Of a stretch of 64,000 bases of DNA, positions 1 to 8,462 are shown piece by piece. The notes beneath the pieces are model-generated. The model had not been told where the DNA came from. It worked only from the letters and a program-made list of their open reading frames with translations, and did not search any database. Position 1 is the stretch's first letter, and each line of letters begins with the position of its first letter. The stretch is from Hoeflea sp. (GTDB lineage Bacteria; Pseudomonadota; Alphaproteobacteria; Rhizobiales; Rhizobiaceae): assembly GCA_019084245.1 (NCBI GenBank), contig JAHRFE010000035.1, forward strand, positions 62,001 through 126,000. Direction: 5' to 3'. The translations under genes were made by a program, and so were the position numbers.

Positions 1-183
1 GATGCGCTCCACCGCATCCGGGGTGGTCAATGCGGCGGAGACATAGGCGCCCAGGCCAACGAAGCCGGCGATGCCGACATTGAACAGGCCGGTCTGGCCC
101 CATTGCACGTTCAGTCCCAGACTGATGATCGCATAGGTCATGGCGATCGTCAGGAAAAAGGCGGCATAGGCGACGAGTTCCAT
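1..183 (-). CDS. livM: LivM-type branched-chain amino acid ABC permease, N-terminal part only (runs off the window)
   Basis: The start codon lies at 183 and the gene continues past base 1, so only about 61 N-terminal residues are visible. They contain a first membrane segment followed by 'YAIISLGLNVQWGQTGLFN', the hallmark N-terminal stretch of LivM permeases. The ATG directly abuts the TAG stop of the upstream permease gene (184-186), so translation is probably coupled. It would be the second inner-membrane subunit of the importer encoded by the three genes upstream on the same strand. The remaining length and integrity cannot be judged. Confidence 0.85.
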   Translation of the reverse strand, partial: MELVAYAAFFLTIAMTYAIISLGLNVQWGQTGLFNVGIAGFVGLGAYVSAALTTPDAVERI

Positions 184-1098
184 CTAAGCCCCCCTTTGCC
201 CGAAGATGCCCTGCGGGCGCAGCATCAACACCAGCACGAGAATGACAAAGGAGATCGCCGCGCGCCATTCGGCGCCGATGATCTGGACCGCGAAGGCCTC
301 GGCAAGGCCGATAATCAATCCCCCCAGCATGGCCCCGGGGATGGAGCCGATGCCACCCAGAATGGCGGCGGCGAACAGCGGCAGCAGCAGGTCAAATCCC
401 ATGTAAGGCCGGATCTGCACCAGAAGGCCCGCCATGACGCCGGCGATACAGGCCATGCCCGCGCCGATGATCCAGGTGACCCGGATGACCTTGCCGACAT
501 CAATGCCATAGACGCCGGCGAGGCTGGGGTTTTCCGAGACGGCGCGCATGGCGCGGCCGGTGGCGCTATGGGTGACCACGAGATGCAGGGCCAGGACAAG
601 GAGCAGGGTGAGTCCGATCACCAGAAGCTGATCCGGCGTGGCGCGCATCCCGAAGCCCAGCGGGTTGGCGATCTGCAGAGCCTTGGTGAAATAGGCAGGC
701 TTGGCGGTGAAGATGAATTCCAGAAGCGAGCGCAGCGCCATGGAGGCGCCGAAGCTTGCCATCACAATGATGATCGCATCCGCGCCGCGGGCCCTGAGCC
801 TTCCGAACAGGATCCGGTCGAGTCCGAGCGCCAGGGTGACTGTCAGGACCACGCCGCCCAGAATCGCCAAGGGCAGGCCCCAGCCAAAGCTGAAGGGATA
901 GACCGGAGCACCCAGCCCTGCCGCCAGTCCGCCCAGGACGCCGGCGACCGTGAGGGTGAGATAGGCGCCCCAGGCGAGGAAATCGCCATGGGTGAAATTG
1001 GCGAACCGCAGGATCGAATAGGTGAGCGTCAGGCCGATGGCGCCCAGGCCGATGGTCGAGCCTGAAACCAGCCCGTCGATGATGGCTTGCGGGTTCAT
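184..1098 (-). CDS. livH: LivH-type branched-chain amino acid/amide ABC transporter permease
   Basis: This 304-residue hydrophobic protein carries the LivH signature near its N terminus: 'IDGLVSGSTIGLGAIGLTL' followed by 'YSILRFANFTHGDFLAWGAY'. The length is usual for LivH (about 290-310). It would form the inner-membrane channel with LivM. Its start overlaps the stop of the ATPase gene upstream by four bases, and LivM starts immediately after its stop. The four genes 2605 to <1 therefore read as one operon (livG-livF-livH-livM). The substrate is not fixed by the sequence: this family imports branched-chain amino acids, amides, urea or aromatic acids. Confidence 0.9.
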   Translation of the reverse strand: MNPQAIIDGLVSGSTIGLGAIGLTLTYSILRFANFTHGDFLAWGAYLTLTVAGVLGGLAAGLGAPVYPFSFGWGLPLAILGGVVLTVTLALGLDRILFGRLRARGADAIIIVMASFGASMALRSLLEFIFTAKPAYFTKALQIANPLGFGMRATPDQLLVIGLTLLLVLALHLVVTHSATGRAMRAVSENPSLAGVYGIDVGKVIRVTWIIGAGMACIAGVMAGLLVQIRPYMGFDLLLPLFAAAILGGIGSIPGAMLGGLIIGLAEAFAVQIIGAEWRAAISFVILVLVLMLRPQGIFGQRGA

Positions 1099-1826
1099 GC
1101 GCCTGCCTCCGCGGCGCGGTGGCCGAGGAACAAGTCGCCCAGCAATTTTCCGTCATGCAGGTCCGCGGCCGGTCCGTCATGGGCCAGGCGCCCATCGACG
1201 AGCACCAGTGCGCGATCGGTCAGCCCGAGTGCCGCCCGGACATTCTGTTCCACCAGCACCAGCGTCACGCCTGCATCCGAAATGCGGCGCAGGGTATCGA
1301 AGACCTGAGCGACAAGTTTGGGTGAAAGGCCGGCAGAAGGCTCGTCCAGCATCAGCACCCGGGGCTCGTTGAGAAGCGCGCGCGCCGCCGCCAGCATCTG
1401 GCGCTGCCCGCCGGAGAGGGCTCCGGCCAGTTCCCGGGGCCGGCTGCCGAGATCCGGAAACATCTCGAGCATGGCTTCAATCCGTCCGGCGCGGGCCTGC
1501 CTGGGGAGCAGTTGCGCCGCGATCTGGAGGTTCTCCAGGATGGTCAGCCGGGTGAAGATGTTTTCGGTCTGGGGCACGAAGCCCATGCCCTTGCGGACCA
1601 GTGTGTGGGAGGGAAGGCCGGTAATATCCATGTCATCAAGCTGCACCTGCCCGCCAAAACAGGGCACCAACCCGGCGATCGCCTTGATCATCGTCGATTT
1701 GCCGGCGCCATTGGGTCCGAGAATGCAGACGGCTTCGCCTTCTTCGATGGTGAAGCTCACGCCCTTGACGATGGGCAGATCGCGGTCATAGCCGGCGCGA
1801 AGATCCGTCAGCGACAGCGCGGTCAT
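1095..1826 (-). CDS. livF: LivF-type ABC transporter ATP-binding protein
   Basis: This is a 243-residue ABC ATPase with Walker A 'GPNGAGKST' near residue 39, signature 'LSGGQRQML' near residue 140 and Walker B 'VLMLDEPSAGLSP'. LivF proteins are about 235-245 residues and lack the longer tail of LivG, which fits. It overlaps the livG-type gene by four bases upstream and the livH-type gene by four bases downstream. It should be the second nucleotide-binding subunit of the HMGF importer, on the cytoplasmic face of the membrane. Confidence 0.92.
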   Translation of the reverse strand: MTALSLTDLRAGYDRDLPIVKGVSFTIEEGEAVCILGPNGAGKSTMIKAIAGLVPCFGGQVQLDDMDITGLPSHTLVRKGMGFVPQTENIFTRLTILENLQIAAQLLPRQARAGRIEAMLEMFPDLGSRPRELAGALSGGQRQMLAAARALLNEPRVLMLDEPSAGLSPKLVAQVFDTLRRISDAGVTLVLVEQNVRAALGLTDRALVLVDGRLAHDGPAADLHDGKLLGDLFLGHRAAEAGA

Positions 1827-2605
1827 GCTGGCATGCCTTCGAGATAGACGTCGATCACGTCGGCACGTTTGGTGATTTCGGCCGGCGCACCTTCCGCGAG
1901 CGCCTTGCCCGCCGCCATGACGATCACGCGCGGGCAGAGCCGGGCGATCATTTCCATGTTGTGCTCGATCAGCAGGATCGCGATGCCGAGCTTGTTGATT
2001 GCGAGGATCCTGTCGATGATCAGGTCGAGGAGCGCCGGATTGACCCCGGCTGCTGGCTCGTCAAGCAGGATCACCCGCGGATCCGCCATCATCACGCGGG
2101 CCAGTTCCAGAAGTTTCCGCTGTCCGCCGGAGAGAACCGAGGCCGGCTGATCCTCGAGATGCGCCAGCGAGACGAAATCGAGGATCTCGCGAGCGCGGCT
2201 GGCATTGGCGCGCTCTTGGGCCGCCACCTGGCGTGGCGCCATCAGGGCAGAGAACAGGCTTTCGCCCCGCTGGCCTTGCGCCGACGTCATGACGTTCTCG
2301 AGAACAGTCATGCGGGGAAACGGCCGTGGAATCTGGAAAGTGCGTCCGAGGCCGGCCTTGATCCGCGCTTCAGGACGCGCACGGCTGAGGTCGGTGCCTG
2401 CAAGTTCGATGGTGCCTGAATCTACCGGGAGTGCGCCGGCCAGAAGATTGAACAGGGTGGATTTCCCGGCCCCGTTCGGCCCGATCACCCCCAGAATGTC
2501 GCTCGCGCCCAGGTCCAGCGAAATGTCGTTGACGGCGCGAAACCCGCCGAAGGCCTTGGTCAGGCCGCGGGCTTTGAGAATCGGGGGCTGACTGGATCCG
2601 GTCAT
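1823..2605 (-). CDS. livG: LivG-type ABC transporter ATP-binding protein
   Basis: This 260-residue ABC ATPase has Walker A 'GPNGAGKST', signature 'LSGGQRKLLELARVM' and Walker B 'VILLDEPAAGVNPAL'. The 'AAGVNP' D-loop and the C-terminal 'DVIDVYLEG' (compare 'YLG' ends of LivG) support LivG rather than LivF. It is the first gene of the minus-strand transporter operon. Its start faces the start of the GntR-type regulator gene at 2685 across a 79-base divergent promoter region containing a perfect palindrome, so that regulator probably controls it. Confidence 0.9.
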   Translation of the reverse strand: MTGSSQPPILKARGLTKAFGGFRAVNDISLDLGASDILGVIGPNGAGKSTLFNLLAGALPVDSGTIELAGTDLSRARPEARIKAGLGRTFQIPRPFPRMTVLENVMTSAQGQRGESLFSALMAPRQVAAQERANASRAREILDFVSLAHLEDQPASVLSGGQRKLLELARVMMADPRVILLDEPAAGVNPALLDLIIDRILAINKLGIAILLIEHNMEMIARLCPRVIVMAAGKALAEGAPAEITKRADVIDVYLEGMPA

Positions 2606-2617
2606 TCACCTGGCCAA

Positions 2618-2629
2618 AGTTGATCAACT
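2618..2629. promoter_or_regulatory. Perfect 12-bp palindrome in the livG/gntR divergent promoter, candidate GntR operator
   Basis: AGTTGATCAACT is its own reverse complement. It sits in the 79 bases between two divergent genes, one of which encodes a GntR/FCD regulator. It is followed at once by the tandem repeat ATCATTT-ATCATTT (from about 2630), an AT-rich block in an otherwise GC-rich sequence. FCD-type GntR proteins bind short palindromes in such positions. Assigning this site to this regulator is inference from location. Confidence 0.5.
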
Positions 2630-2684
2630 ATCATTTATCATTTACAGGATCATGTTTGAGGCCTAAAGTAAAGTCCGGAACAAA

Positions 2685-3428
2685 ATGTTGGATAGCGAGC
2701 GAATGAACATTCAAGCCAGCTCACCGATGGATGGACCCGGTCTGGACCGGCTGTCTCCGGTCGAGCGCGAGACTGTTCAGGACCGCATCTACAGGCAGCT
2801 TCGCGACGCACTGATTCAGGGACGCTTTGACGCCGGGGAGATTTTCCTGGCGGGCGACGTTGCGCAGCGCATGTCGGTCAGCTCGATGCCGGTGCGCGAG
2901 GCGCTGGCGCGCCTGGTGTCCGAACGAGCGCTTGAAGCGATGCCGAACCGCCGAGTGAGGGTGCCGCTTCTGACACTCGAACGGGCGCGCGACATCGCTC
3001 AGGCCCGGTCCCTGATCGAGGGCGAGCTGGCGGCGCGGGCGATGGAAAACCTGTCGGCCGCCGACATCGCCCGGCTGGAAGCGCTGACGGGCGAATACGA
3101 GAGAACCCGCGAACCCCGGGACATCGCCACCCTCAATCACGCATTCCATTTCCAGCTTTACCACGCCGCAGGATCGTCGGTGCTCATGCCGATCATCGAA
3201 AGCCTGTGGATGCAGGCCGGGCCTTATGTTCGTGCAGCGGCAAAACTGCACCGGCCGCTCACCGACAGGGCAGCCACGCTGCATCACCGCGGTATTCTTT
3301 CGGCGGTTGCGGCTGGCGACAGGGCATTGGTTGCGAGCGAACTCAAGGCCGACATCAACCAGGCTTTCGCCATTCTGGAAAGAGCCGATCCGGACTTCTG
3401 GGTGACTGAAAACGGAGCCGCAGCATGA
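2685..3428 (+). CDS. GntR-family transcriptional regulator (FadR/FCD subfamily)
   Basis: The 247-residue protein has an N-terminal winged helix (about residues 25-90: 'DRIYRQLRDALIQGRF', then 'MSVSSMPVREALARLVSE') and an alpha-helical ligand-binding FCD domain. The FCD domain includes 'ARSLIEGELAARAMENL', 'LNHAFHFQLYHAAGS' and 'HHRGILSAVAAGD', whose histidines usually bind a metal. An in-frame ATG at 2703 is an alternative start; neither has a strong ribosome-binding site. It is divergent from livGFHM and ATGA-overlaps the next gene. It is probably the local regulator of both the transporter and the plus-strand operon, responding to the transported compound or a product of it. Confidence 0.88.
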   Translation: MLDSERMNIQASSPMDGPGLDRLSPVERETVQDRIYRQLRDALIQGRFDAGEIFLAGDVAQRMSVSSMPVREALARLVSERALEAMPNRRVRVPLLTLERARDIAQARSLIEGELAARAMENLSAADIARLEALTGEYERTREPRDIATLNHAFHFQLYHAAGSSVLMPIIESLWMQAGPYVRAAAKLHRPLTDRAATLHHRGILSAVAAGDRALVASELKADINQAFAILERADPDFWVTENGAAA

Positions 3429-3781
3429 TCAGGAACGAGGGGTTCGATCTCTGGGATCTCAAGGTGGAGGTTGTCGCGCCTGAGGGGGCGAAGATATGGT
3501 GCGGCGCTAATGTCGGCGACTATTTCGAATTGCGCGGCGAGATGCTGCACCTGCCACCCGGCCAGGGGATGTCGATCTATTCGCTCGCTTCGGTGTTGCC
3601 GCTGCTGGCGGCCAAGCAACGCCAGACCGATCCGAACGACTGGATGTCGACCGATGCCGAGATCGCCTGCCCGGATCCGAACTGCCCTTCGCGGCTGAGG
3701 ATCACGCGCACCAAACTGCGCCGCTTCAATCATTCCGACACGACCGCGGTGCCGCTGGGAGACGACAATGCAGACCTATGA
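3425..3781 (+). CDS. Small cysteine-containing protein resembling the TIGR04076 family, function unknown
   Basis: The 118-residue soluble protein has Cys26 in 'KIWCGANVGDYFEL', a 'LPPGQGMSIYSLASVLPLLAAKQR' type core and a 'CPDPNCPS' pair (Cys82, Cys87). This pattern matches my recollection of the TIGR04076 group of small uncharacterised proteins with conserved cysteines. The cysteines could bind a metal. It overlaps the regulator gene by four bases and the following aldo/keto reductase by fourteen, so it is tightly co-translated with the reductase and may act on or with it. The biochemical role is unknown. Confidence 0.6.
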   Translation: MIRNEGFDLWDLKVEVVAPEGAKIWCGANVGDYFELRGEMLHLPPGQGMSIYSLASVLPLLAAKQRQTDPNDWMSTDAEIACPDPNCPSRLRITRTKLRRFNHSDTTAVPLGDDNADL

Positions 3782-4817
3782 CCTAGCGCCCGGGCACCGC
3801 ATTTCCCGGGTGATAAAGGGCGGCTGGCAATTGGCTGGCGGCCATGGCGAGATCAACCGGGAAACCGTCATCGAAGATATGATCGCCTTTGCCGATGCCG
3901 GCATCACCACGTTCGATTGTGCCGATATCTACACGGGCGTCGAAGCCCTGATCGGCGCCTTTCGCGCAGAATATGCGCGGGTCCGGGGCGCGGAAGCGCT
4001 GGACCGGATCAAGGTGCACACGAAATTCGTGCCGGATCTGGGCAAGCTTGCGACGCTCAGCAAGGCCGATGTCGCCGCGGCCATCGAAACATCGCTGTCG
4101 CGTCTCGGCATGGAACAGCTCAATCTGGTGCAGTTTCACTGGTGGGATTACGAGATCGACCGGCAGGTCGAAGTCGCCACCTGGCTCGCCGATCTGCGCC
4201 GGGAAGGCAAGATCGCCAATATCGGTGGAACCAATTTTGACACGGCGCAGATGAGCCGCATTCTCGATGCCGGGGTGCCGCTGGTGTCGATGCAGGTGCA
4301 ATACTCGCTGATCGACGACCGGCCGTCGCGATCGATGGTCGAGGCGGCGATGGCGGCGGGGATCAGCCTGCTGTGCTACGGCTCGGTCGGCGGTGGGCTG
4401 TTTTCCGAGCGGTCGCTGGGCGCGCCGGAGCCGCAGGCCCCTTTCGAAAACAGGTCGCTGATCAAGTACAAGCTGATCGTTGATGAGTTCGGCGGCTGGT
4501 CGCTGTTCCAGGACCTGCTTGAGGTACTTGCCGATATTGCCGCGCATCACGACAGCGACATTGCGTCGATTGCCAGCCGCGCGGTTCTCGAGCGTCCGGG
4601 TGTGGCTGCGGTGATTGTCGGCGCACGAAACCGCGATCATCTGGAGCGCAATCTCGCCATCCCTGACATTGCCCTGACCGAGCAGGATTTCGCGCGCATC
4701 AACGCGGTTCTGGCGCGGGCCAATCCGGTGCCGGGTGACGTCTACACCCTGGAACGTGATCGCAACGGCAAGCACGGCTCCGTCATGAAATACAATCTCA
4801 ACAAAGAAGGACATTGA
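3768..4817 (+). CDS. Aldo/keto reductase family oxidoreductase
   Basis: This 349-residue NAD(P)H-dependent (beta/alpha)8-barrel shows the full AKR tetrad: Asp and Tyr in 'TTFDCADIYTG', Lys in 'IKVHTKF' and His in 'LVQFHWWDY'. The C-terminal cofactor-binding stretch 'VLERPGVAAVIVGARNRDHLERN' is also present. It starts inside the preceding small gene (14-base overlap). The operon also encodes an NTF2-like protein and a periplasmic binding protein, and a Liv-type importer lies opposite, so the substrate is probably an imported carbonyl or hydroxy compound. The exact substrate cannot be read from the sequence. Confidence 0.88.
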   Translation: MQTYDLAPGHRISRVIKGGWQLAGGHGEINRETVIEDMIAFADAGITTFDCADIYTGVEALIGAFRAEYARVRGAEALDRIKVHTKFVPDLGKLATLSKADVAAAIETSLSRLGMEQLNLVQFHWWDYEIDRQVEVATWLADLRREGKIANIGGTNFDTAQMSRILDAGVPLVSMQVQYSLIDDRPSRSMVEAAMAAGISLLCYGSVGGGLFSERSLGAPEPQAPFENRSLIKYKLIVDEFGGWSLFQDLLEVLADIAAHHDSDIASIASRAVLERPGVAAVIVGARNRDHLERNLAIPDIALTEQDFARINAVLARANPVPGDVYTLERDRNGKHGSVMKYNLNKEGH

Positions 4818-4821
4818 GCCG

Positions 4822-5229
4822 GTGGATCTGATTTCCTGCGCCAAGGCTGAAGTGATCAAGCGGCACGCGTTTTTCGTGGAGTGGTTCACAGGCCGCGCAG
4901 CCGAGGAAGAGATGGAGATCTCGCTTCGCGCCTTTGCCCCGGACATGACGATGGTTGAACCAGACGCCAGCATGATTGGCCAGGCGGAGGTCATTGCGAT
5001 GCTCAGATCGGCCCGCGGCAAGCGCCCGGCTGATTTTGCTATCAGAGTGGAATTGGTCGGGGCGCGTCAGATCGGCAATGACGCCGCGCTTGTGATCTAC
5101 GACGAGCATCAGGTGATCGATGGCGTCAAATCCGCTCGTCGCTCCTCTGCTTTGTTCACCGCTGACGCCGACGCGCCTGAAGGTGTGGTCTGGCGCCAGC
5201 TTCAGGAAACCTGGATTGCCAACGAATAA
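4822..5229 (+). CDS. SnoaL/NTF2-like small protein, GTG start
   Basis: The 135-residue protein begins with GTG at 4822, four bases after the aldo/keto reductase stop. The pattern is that of a cone-shaped NTF2/SnoaL fold: an N-terminal helix pair ('KRHAFFVEWFTGRAAEEEME'), then 'FAPDMTMVEPDASMIGQAEVIAMLRSARG' and a C-terminal strand set ending 'EGVVWRQLQETWI'. Such proteins are small hydrolases, isomerases or ligand binders. Operon position suggests work on the same compound as the reductase. No catalytic residue can be assigned with confidence. Confidence 0.65.
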   Translation: MDLISCAKAEVIKRHAFFVEWFTGRAAEEEMEISLRAFAPDMTMVEPDASMIGQAEVIAMLRSARGKRPADFAIRVELVGARQIGNDAALVIYDEHQVIDGVKSARRSSALFTADADAPEGVVWRQLQETWIANE

Positions 5230-5267
5230 CAGCGGGCGGGAGAGGCCCCATAACAAGGAGAACGTGA

Positions 5268-6524
5268 ATGAACATGATCAGGAAATCCGGCCTTGCCATG
5301 GCCTTGCTGTGCGGGTCAGTGCTTAGCGCGCAGGCCTGCGACATCACCATCGGACTGGTGATGGAACTGACCGGTCCGGCCGGCGCCTACGGGCAGGCCG
5401 GCGCCAAGTCTGTGGAAATGGCCTTCCGCGATATTAATGAAGCGGGCGGCGTTTTGGGCTGCCAGCTGGTGACGGATACCCGCGACAGCCAGAGCCAGGG
5501 CAATGTCGCCGTTGACCAGGCGACGCAGCTGGTCAACATCCGGGAAGTGCCGGTTGTGATCGGCGGCATCATTTCGTCGGTCTCGATTCCGATCCTGACT
5601 TCGGTAACGGCAGCGGCCGGCGTCGTGCAGGTCTCGCCCGCCTCTTCCAGCCCGACGCTGACGCAGCTCAGCCGGGACGGCAAGACCGGCGGCTATTTCT
5701 TCCGCACCATCACGTCCGATGCGCTGCAGGGAATTGCCGCGGCCAAATACGCCATGGATTCCGGCCTTACCAAACTCGCCATCATTCATGTGAACAATGA
5801 TTTCGGCGTCAATCTGATGCGCGAGTTCACCGCGTCCTACGAGGCGCTTGGCGGTGAGATTACCTCTGCTACGCCCTATAACGAGAACCAGCCCAACTAC
5901 AGCGCCGAAGTGACTGCCGCCATGGCAGGCGAACCGGAAGCCTTATATCTGATCAGCTATCCGGTCGATGGCGCCACCGTGGCGCGAGCCTGGATCAGCC
6001 AGGGCGGGCCGCAGAAATTTCTGCTCAATGACGGCATGAACTCCACCGACTTCATCGAGGCGGTTGGCGCTGAATATCTTGAGGGCGCCTATGGCACCTC
6101 TTCGGGGACGACGGAAACGGAATCGACCAAATATTTCTACGCCAATTACGAAGCCTTCTCCGATGGAATTGCCCCATCGGCGCCGGCAGCGGACCGGTCC
6201 TATGATGCGGGTGCGATTGTCGGGCTGGCGGTGGCCAAGGCCGGCGCGGCGGAATCCGACGCCATCCGCGACGCCATCCGTTCGGTGGTCGATCCGGAAG
6301 GTGAGGTGATCTACGCCGGGCCGGAAGAGTTCAAGAAGGCCCTGGCGCTGATAAGCGAAGGCAAGCCGATCAACTACCAGGGTGTGATCGGCAACGTCTC
6401 GTTCGACCAGTATGGGGACATTTCCGGCCCGTTCCGCCTCTGGCAGATCAAGGACGGCGAAGTCGTTACCAACGGGCAGATGACCGCCGATGACGTGGCA
6501 GACGTCAAGGCCTCCATGCAATAG
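5268..6524 (+). CDS. Periplasmic solute-binding protein of a Liv-type ABC importer
   Basis: The 418-residue protein has a signal peptide (Lys/Arg at residues 5-6, hydrophobic core, cleavage probably near 'LSAQA-CD'). This is followed by the Peripla_BP_6 opening 'ITIGLVMELTGPAGAYGQAGAKSVEMAFRDINEAGG' (two conserved parts). Further family landmarks are 'PVVIGGIISSVSIPI' and 'FFRTITSDALQGIAAAKYA'. The start is supported by AAGGAG about eight bases upstream. It lies 2.7 kb from the membrane and ATPase genes, on the opposite strand, as the last gene of the regulator operon, and is followed by a clear terminator hairpin. Confidence 0.9.
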   Translation: MNMIRKSGLAMALLCGSVLSAQACDITIGLVMELTGPAGAYGQAGAKSVEMAFRDINEAGGVLGCQLVTDTRDSQSQGNVAVDQATQLVNIREVPVVIGGIISSVSIPILTSVTAAAGVVQVSPASSSPTLTQLSRDGKTGGYFFRTITSDALQGIAAAKYAMDSGLTKLAIIHVNNDFGVNLMREFTASYEALGGEITSATPYNENQPNYSAEVTAAMAGEPEALYLISYPVDGATVARAWISQGGPQKFLLNDGMNSTDFIEAVGAEYLEGAYGTSSGTTETESTKYFYANYEAFSDGIAPSAPAADRSYDAGAIVGLAVAKAGAAESDAIRDAIRSVVDPEGEVIYAGPEEFKKALALISEGKPINYQGVIGNVSFDQYGDISGPFRLWQIKDGEVVTNGQMTADDVADVKASMQ

Positions 6525-6557
6525 GTCACAAAGGCCAAACAGGGCCGAACAATAGGG

Positions 6558-6595
6558 AAGGGGCGTCATGTGTGGCGCCCCTTTGGAGTTTTTGG
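6558..6595 (+). terminator. Rho-independent terminator after the Liv solute-binding protein gene
   Basis: An 8-bp perfect stem (AAGGGGCG at 6558-6565 with CGCCCCTT at 6576-6583) encloses a 10-base loop and is followed by TGGAGTTTTT. It lies 34 bases after the stop codon, on the correct strand for the operon. Confidence 0.8.
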
Positions 6596-6669
6596 TGCGG
6601 CCATGGCGGTCGAGGTCGGGACCGCAAGGCGATCGGCTCCCTTGTGCATCAAAGTGGACTGAGGACGCC

Positions 6670-7389
6670 CTAGGACAGGAGCCGTGACATCCAGTTTGAA
6701 TAGAGGCTTGCCTGCAAGTTGCCGAGTTCGGTGTCGAGGGACGCCAGGTCGTCAAAGACCCGATCCACAGCATCATGCCCGATTTCCTGGCGCAGGATCT
6801 CCTCGCAGCCTTCAATATCATACCAGTCGCGAAGGGTATGGGCGTCCATTTCGGCGTGAAACTGGACAGAACTAGCGGTGGAGCCCCATTGCATGGCCTG
6901 AATGCCGCATCGTCCGGACGCGGCCAGGATTTCTGCACCTTCCGGCAATTGGCTGATCTCGGCGCTGTGCCACTGGAAGCAGGGGAACCGGCCGGACACG
7001 CCGCTGAGCAATTCTGGGCTCCCGGTCTTGTCTACATGCAGAAAGCCGATTTCTGATTCAGCCGCCTGACTGACTTTCCCTCCAAGTACGCTCGCCAGCA
7101 GTTGATGGCCAAGGCAAATGCCGAAATAGGGCATCTTGCGATCAATCACGGCGTGGCGGATCACTTCGATTTCTCTGGCAAGCCACGGCAATTCGTCGGT
7201 TTGCCAGACCTGCATCGGTCCACCCAGCACCCACAGACCATCAATGCCGTTCAGGTCCACGGTGTCGATCTGTTCCGGCGCGTTGCAGGTGACGAGTTGG
7301 TGACCGTCGCGCGCAAACAGGCTCCTGAAAGCGCCTGCGTGTTCTTTCTCCGAATGCTGTATGACGAGGAAGCGCATTGAATTGTCCAT
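6670..7389 (-). CDS. Class I (type 1) glutamine amidotransferase-like protein
   Basis: The 239-residue protein has a complete GATase1 triad: nucleophile Cys92 in 'YFGICLGHQLLA', His178 and Glu180 in 'VQFHAEMD'. The oxyanion region 'GLWVLGGPMQVWQ' precedes it. It resembles stand-alone GMP-synthase-like amidotransferases and gamma-glutamyl hydrolases that act on amidated or glutamylated small molecules. It lies 61 bases downstream of a kinase-like phosphotransferase on the same strand. The start could also be the ATG at 7377. Its acceptor or substrate is unknown; a step in amine catabolism is suggested only by context. Confidence 0.85.
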   Translation of the reverse strand: MDNSMRFLVIQHSEKEHAGAFRSLFARDGHQLVTCNAPEQIDTVDLNGIDGLWVLGGPMQVWQTDELPWLAREIEVIRHAVIDRKMPYFGICLGHQLLASVLGGKVSQAAESEIGFLHVDKTGSPELLSGVSGRFPCFQWHSAEISQLPEGAEILAASGRCGIQAMQWGSTASSVQFHAEMDAHTLRDWYDIEGCEEILRQEIGHDAVDRVFDDLASLDTELGNLQASLYSNWMSRLLS

Positions 7390-7450
7390 GGTCGAGGGGC
7401 GTTTTCGCTATCCAGTCGATGGGGTGACAGCGACGACAGTGAAAGCGCAG

Positions 7451-8362
7451 TTAGGCGGTTTGCAGGGTTTTCAGGCAGCGTGAGAATTCCTCGGTGGCCA
7501 TCAGCGATCTGCAGCGGGCGAAACGGCAGTCGGCATAGGCGCGGAAATCTTCTGCGGGATTGTCGTTGGCGAGCTGGATCAGGCCCCACAGCGTCCACAA
7601 CAGGTCGCACATCGCCTTGTAGATCACCATCCGGGCATAGTCGGAGGCATCCGGTTCGCCTCCGCAATAGGCTTCCATGAGCACCCGGTCCTGTTCCGCG
7701 TCAAAGCCGGCTTCGACGGAAAGGTCGCCAAGGTCCCACATCGGATCGTTCATTCCCGAATATTCCCAGTCGACGATGAAGATGCGTTCGCCGGTATCGA
7801 GGAAATTCTCGCACAGGGGATCGCAGTGACAGGCCACCAGTTTGGCCGGATTGCGCGCCAGTGCCGCCCGCACGGTCTGCGCCTCGCGGACCACATCATG
7901 ATAGCCCTCGGGCAGGGCGACATCCTTGGTCGACAGAATCCGGAGATAGTCGTCGATCATGGCGAACAGCTCGAAGGTGAAGGGGAACCGGGCACCGGAT
8001 GTATGCAATTGCCGAAAGGCTTCGCCGGCCCTGCGCACGGAGCCGATATCGGCGCGAAAGCCCACCGGGGTCATGGTCTCGGCGCCTTCGATGAAGCGGG
8101 TGGCCATGATGCCCGATAGGGGATCCGCGTGGATCACTTCAGGGCTCACGCCAGCTTCTGCGGCGGCACGGGCGGCTTCGGCTTCATGGGTACGGTTGAT
8201 GTATTCCTCTGTGCCGGCGCCAGGCAGGCGCACGCAGGCGTCTCCGACGCGGAAAACCAGATTTGTCATGCCGCCAAGTCGCTCGACGGGACCGGTATAG
8301 TCCGAGAGGCCCGGGATGGCGGAGAGGCTCGCGCGAAGCCGGGTTTCAGTTTCATTCGACAT
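7451..8362 (-). CDS. Choline-kinase-like phosphotransferase (APH/ChoK superfamily), first copy
   Basis: The 303-residue protein carries the catalytic loop 'HCDPLCENF' (His179, Asp181, Asn186) and the metal-binding 'IVDWEYSGMNDPMWDL' (Asp198). The 'DWEYSG.ND..WDL' form is typical of LicA/choline and ethanolamine kinases rather than of aminoglycoside kinases. The N-terminal lobe has 'LGGMTNLVFRV' as glycine-rich loop. It would phosphorylate a small amino alcohol with ATP in the cytoplasm. Its gene neighbours (amidotransferase, FAD-GcvT oxidoreductase, betaine-type importer and a second phosphotransferase) place it in an amine-utilisation island. Confidence 0.85.
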   Translation of the reverse strand: MSNETETRLRASLSAIPGLSDYTGPVERLGGMTNLVFRVGDACVRLPGAGTEEYINRTHEAEAARAAAEAGVSPEVIHADPLSGIMATRFIEGAETMTPVGFRADIGSVRRAGEAFRQLHTSGARFPFTFELFAMIDDYLRILSTKDVALPEGYHDVVREAQTVRAALARNPAKLVACHCDPLCENFLDTGERIFIVDWEYSGMNDPMWDLGDLSVEAGFDAEQDRVLMEAYCGGEPDASDYARMVIYKAMCDLLWTLWGLIQLANDNPAEDFRAYADCRFARCRSLMATEEFSRCLKTLQTA

Positions 8363-8462
8363 GGCGGTGCGCCTTCTTTTCCTGGTTTCCGGTTCCGCTA
8401 CAGTTCCACAAAGCCATTGAAAATTCTATGGTAACAGGCAAATGTTTGAAAAGGAGCAGGAC

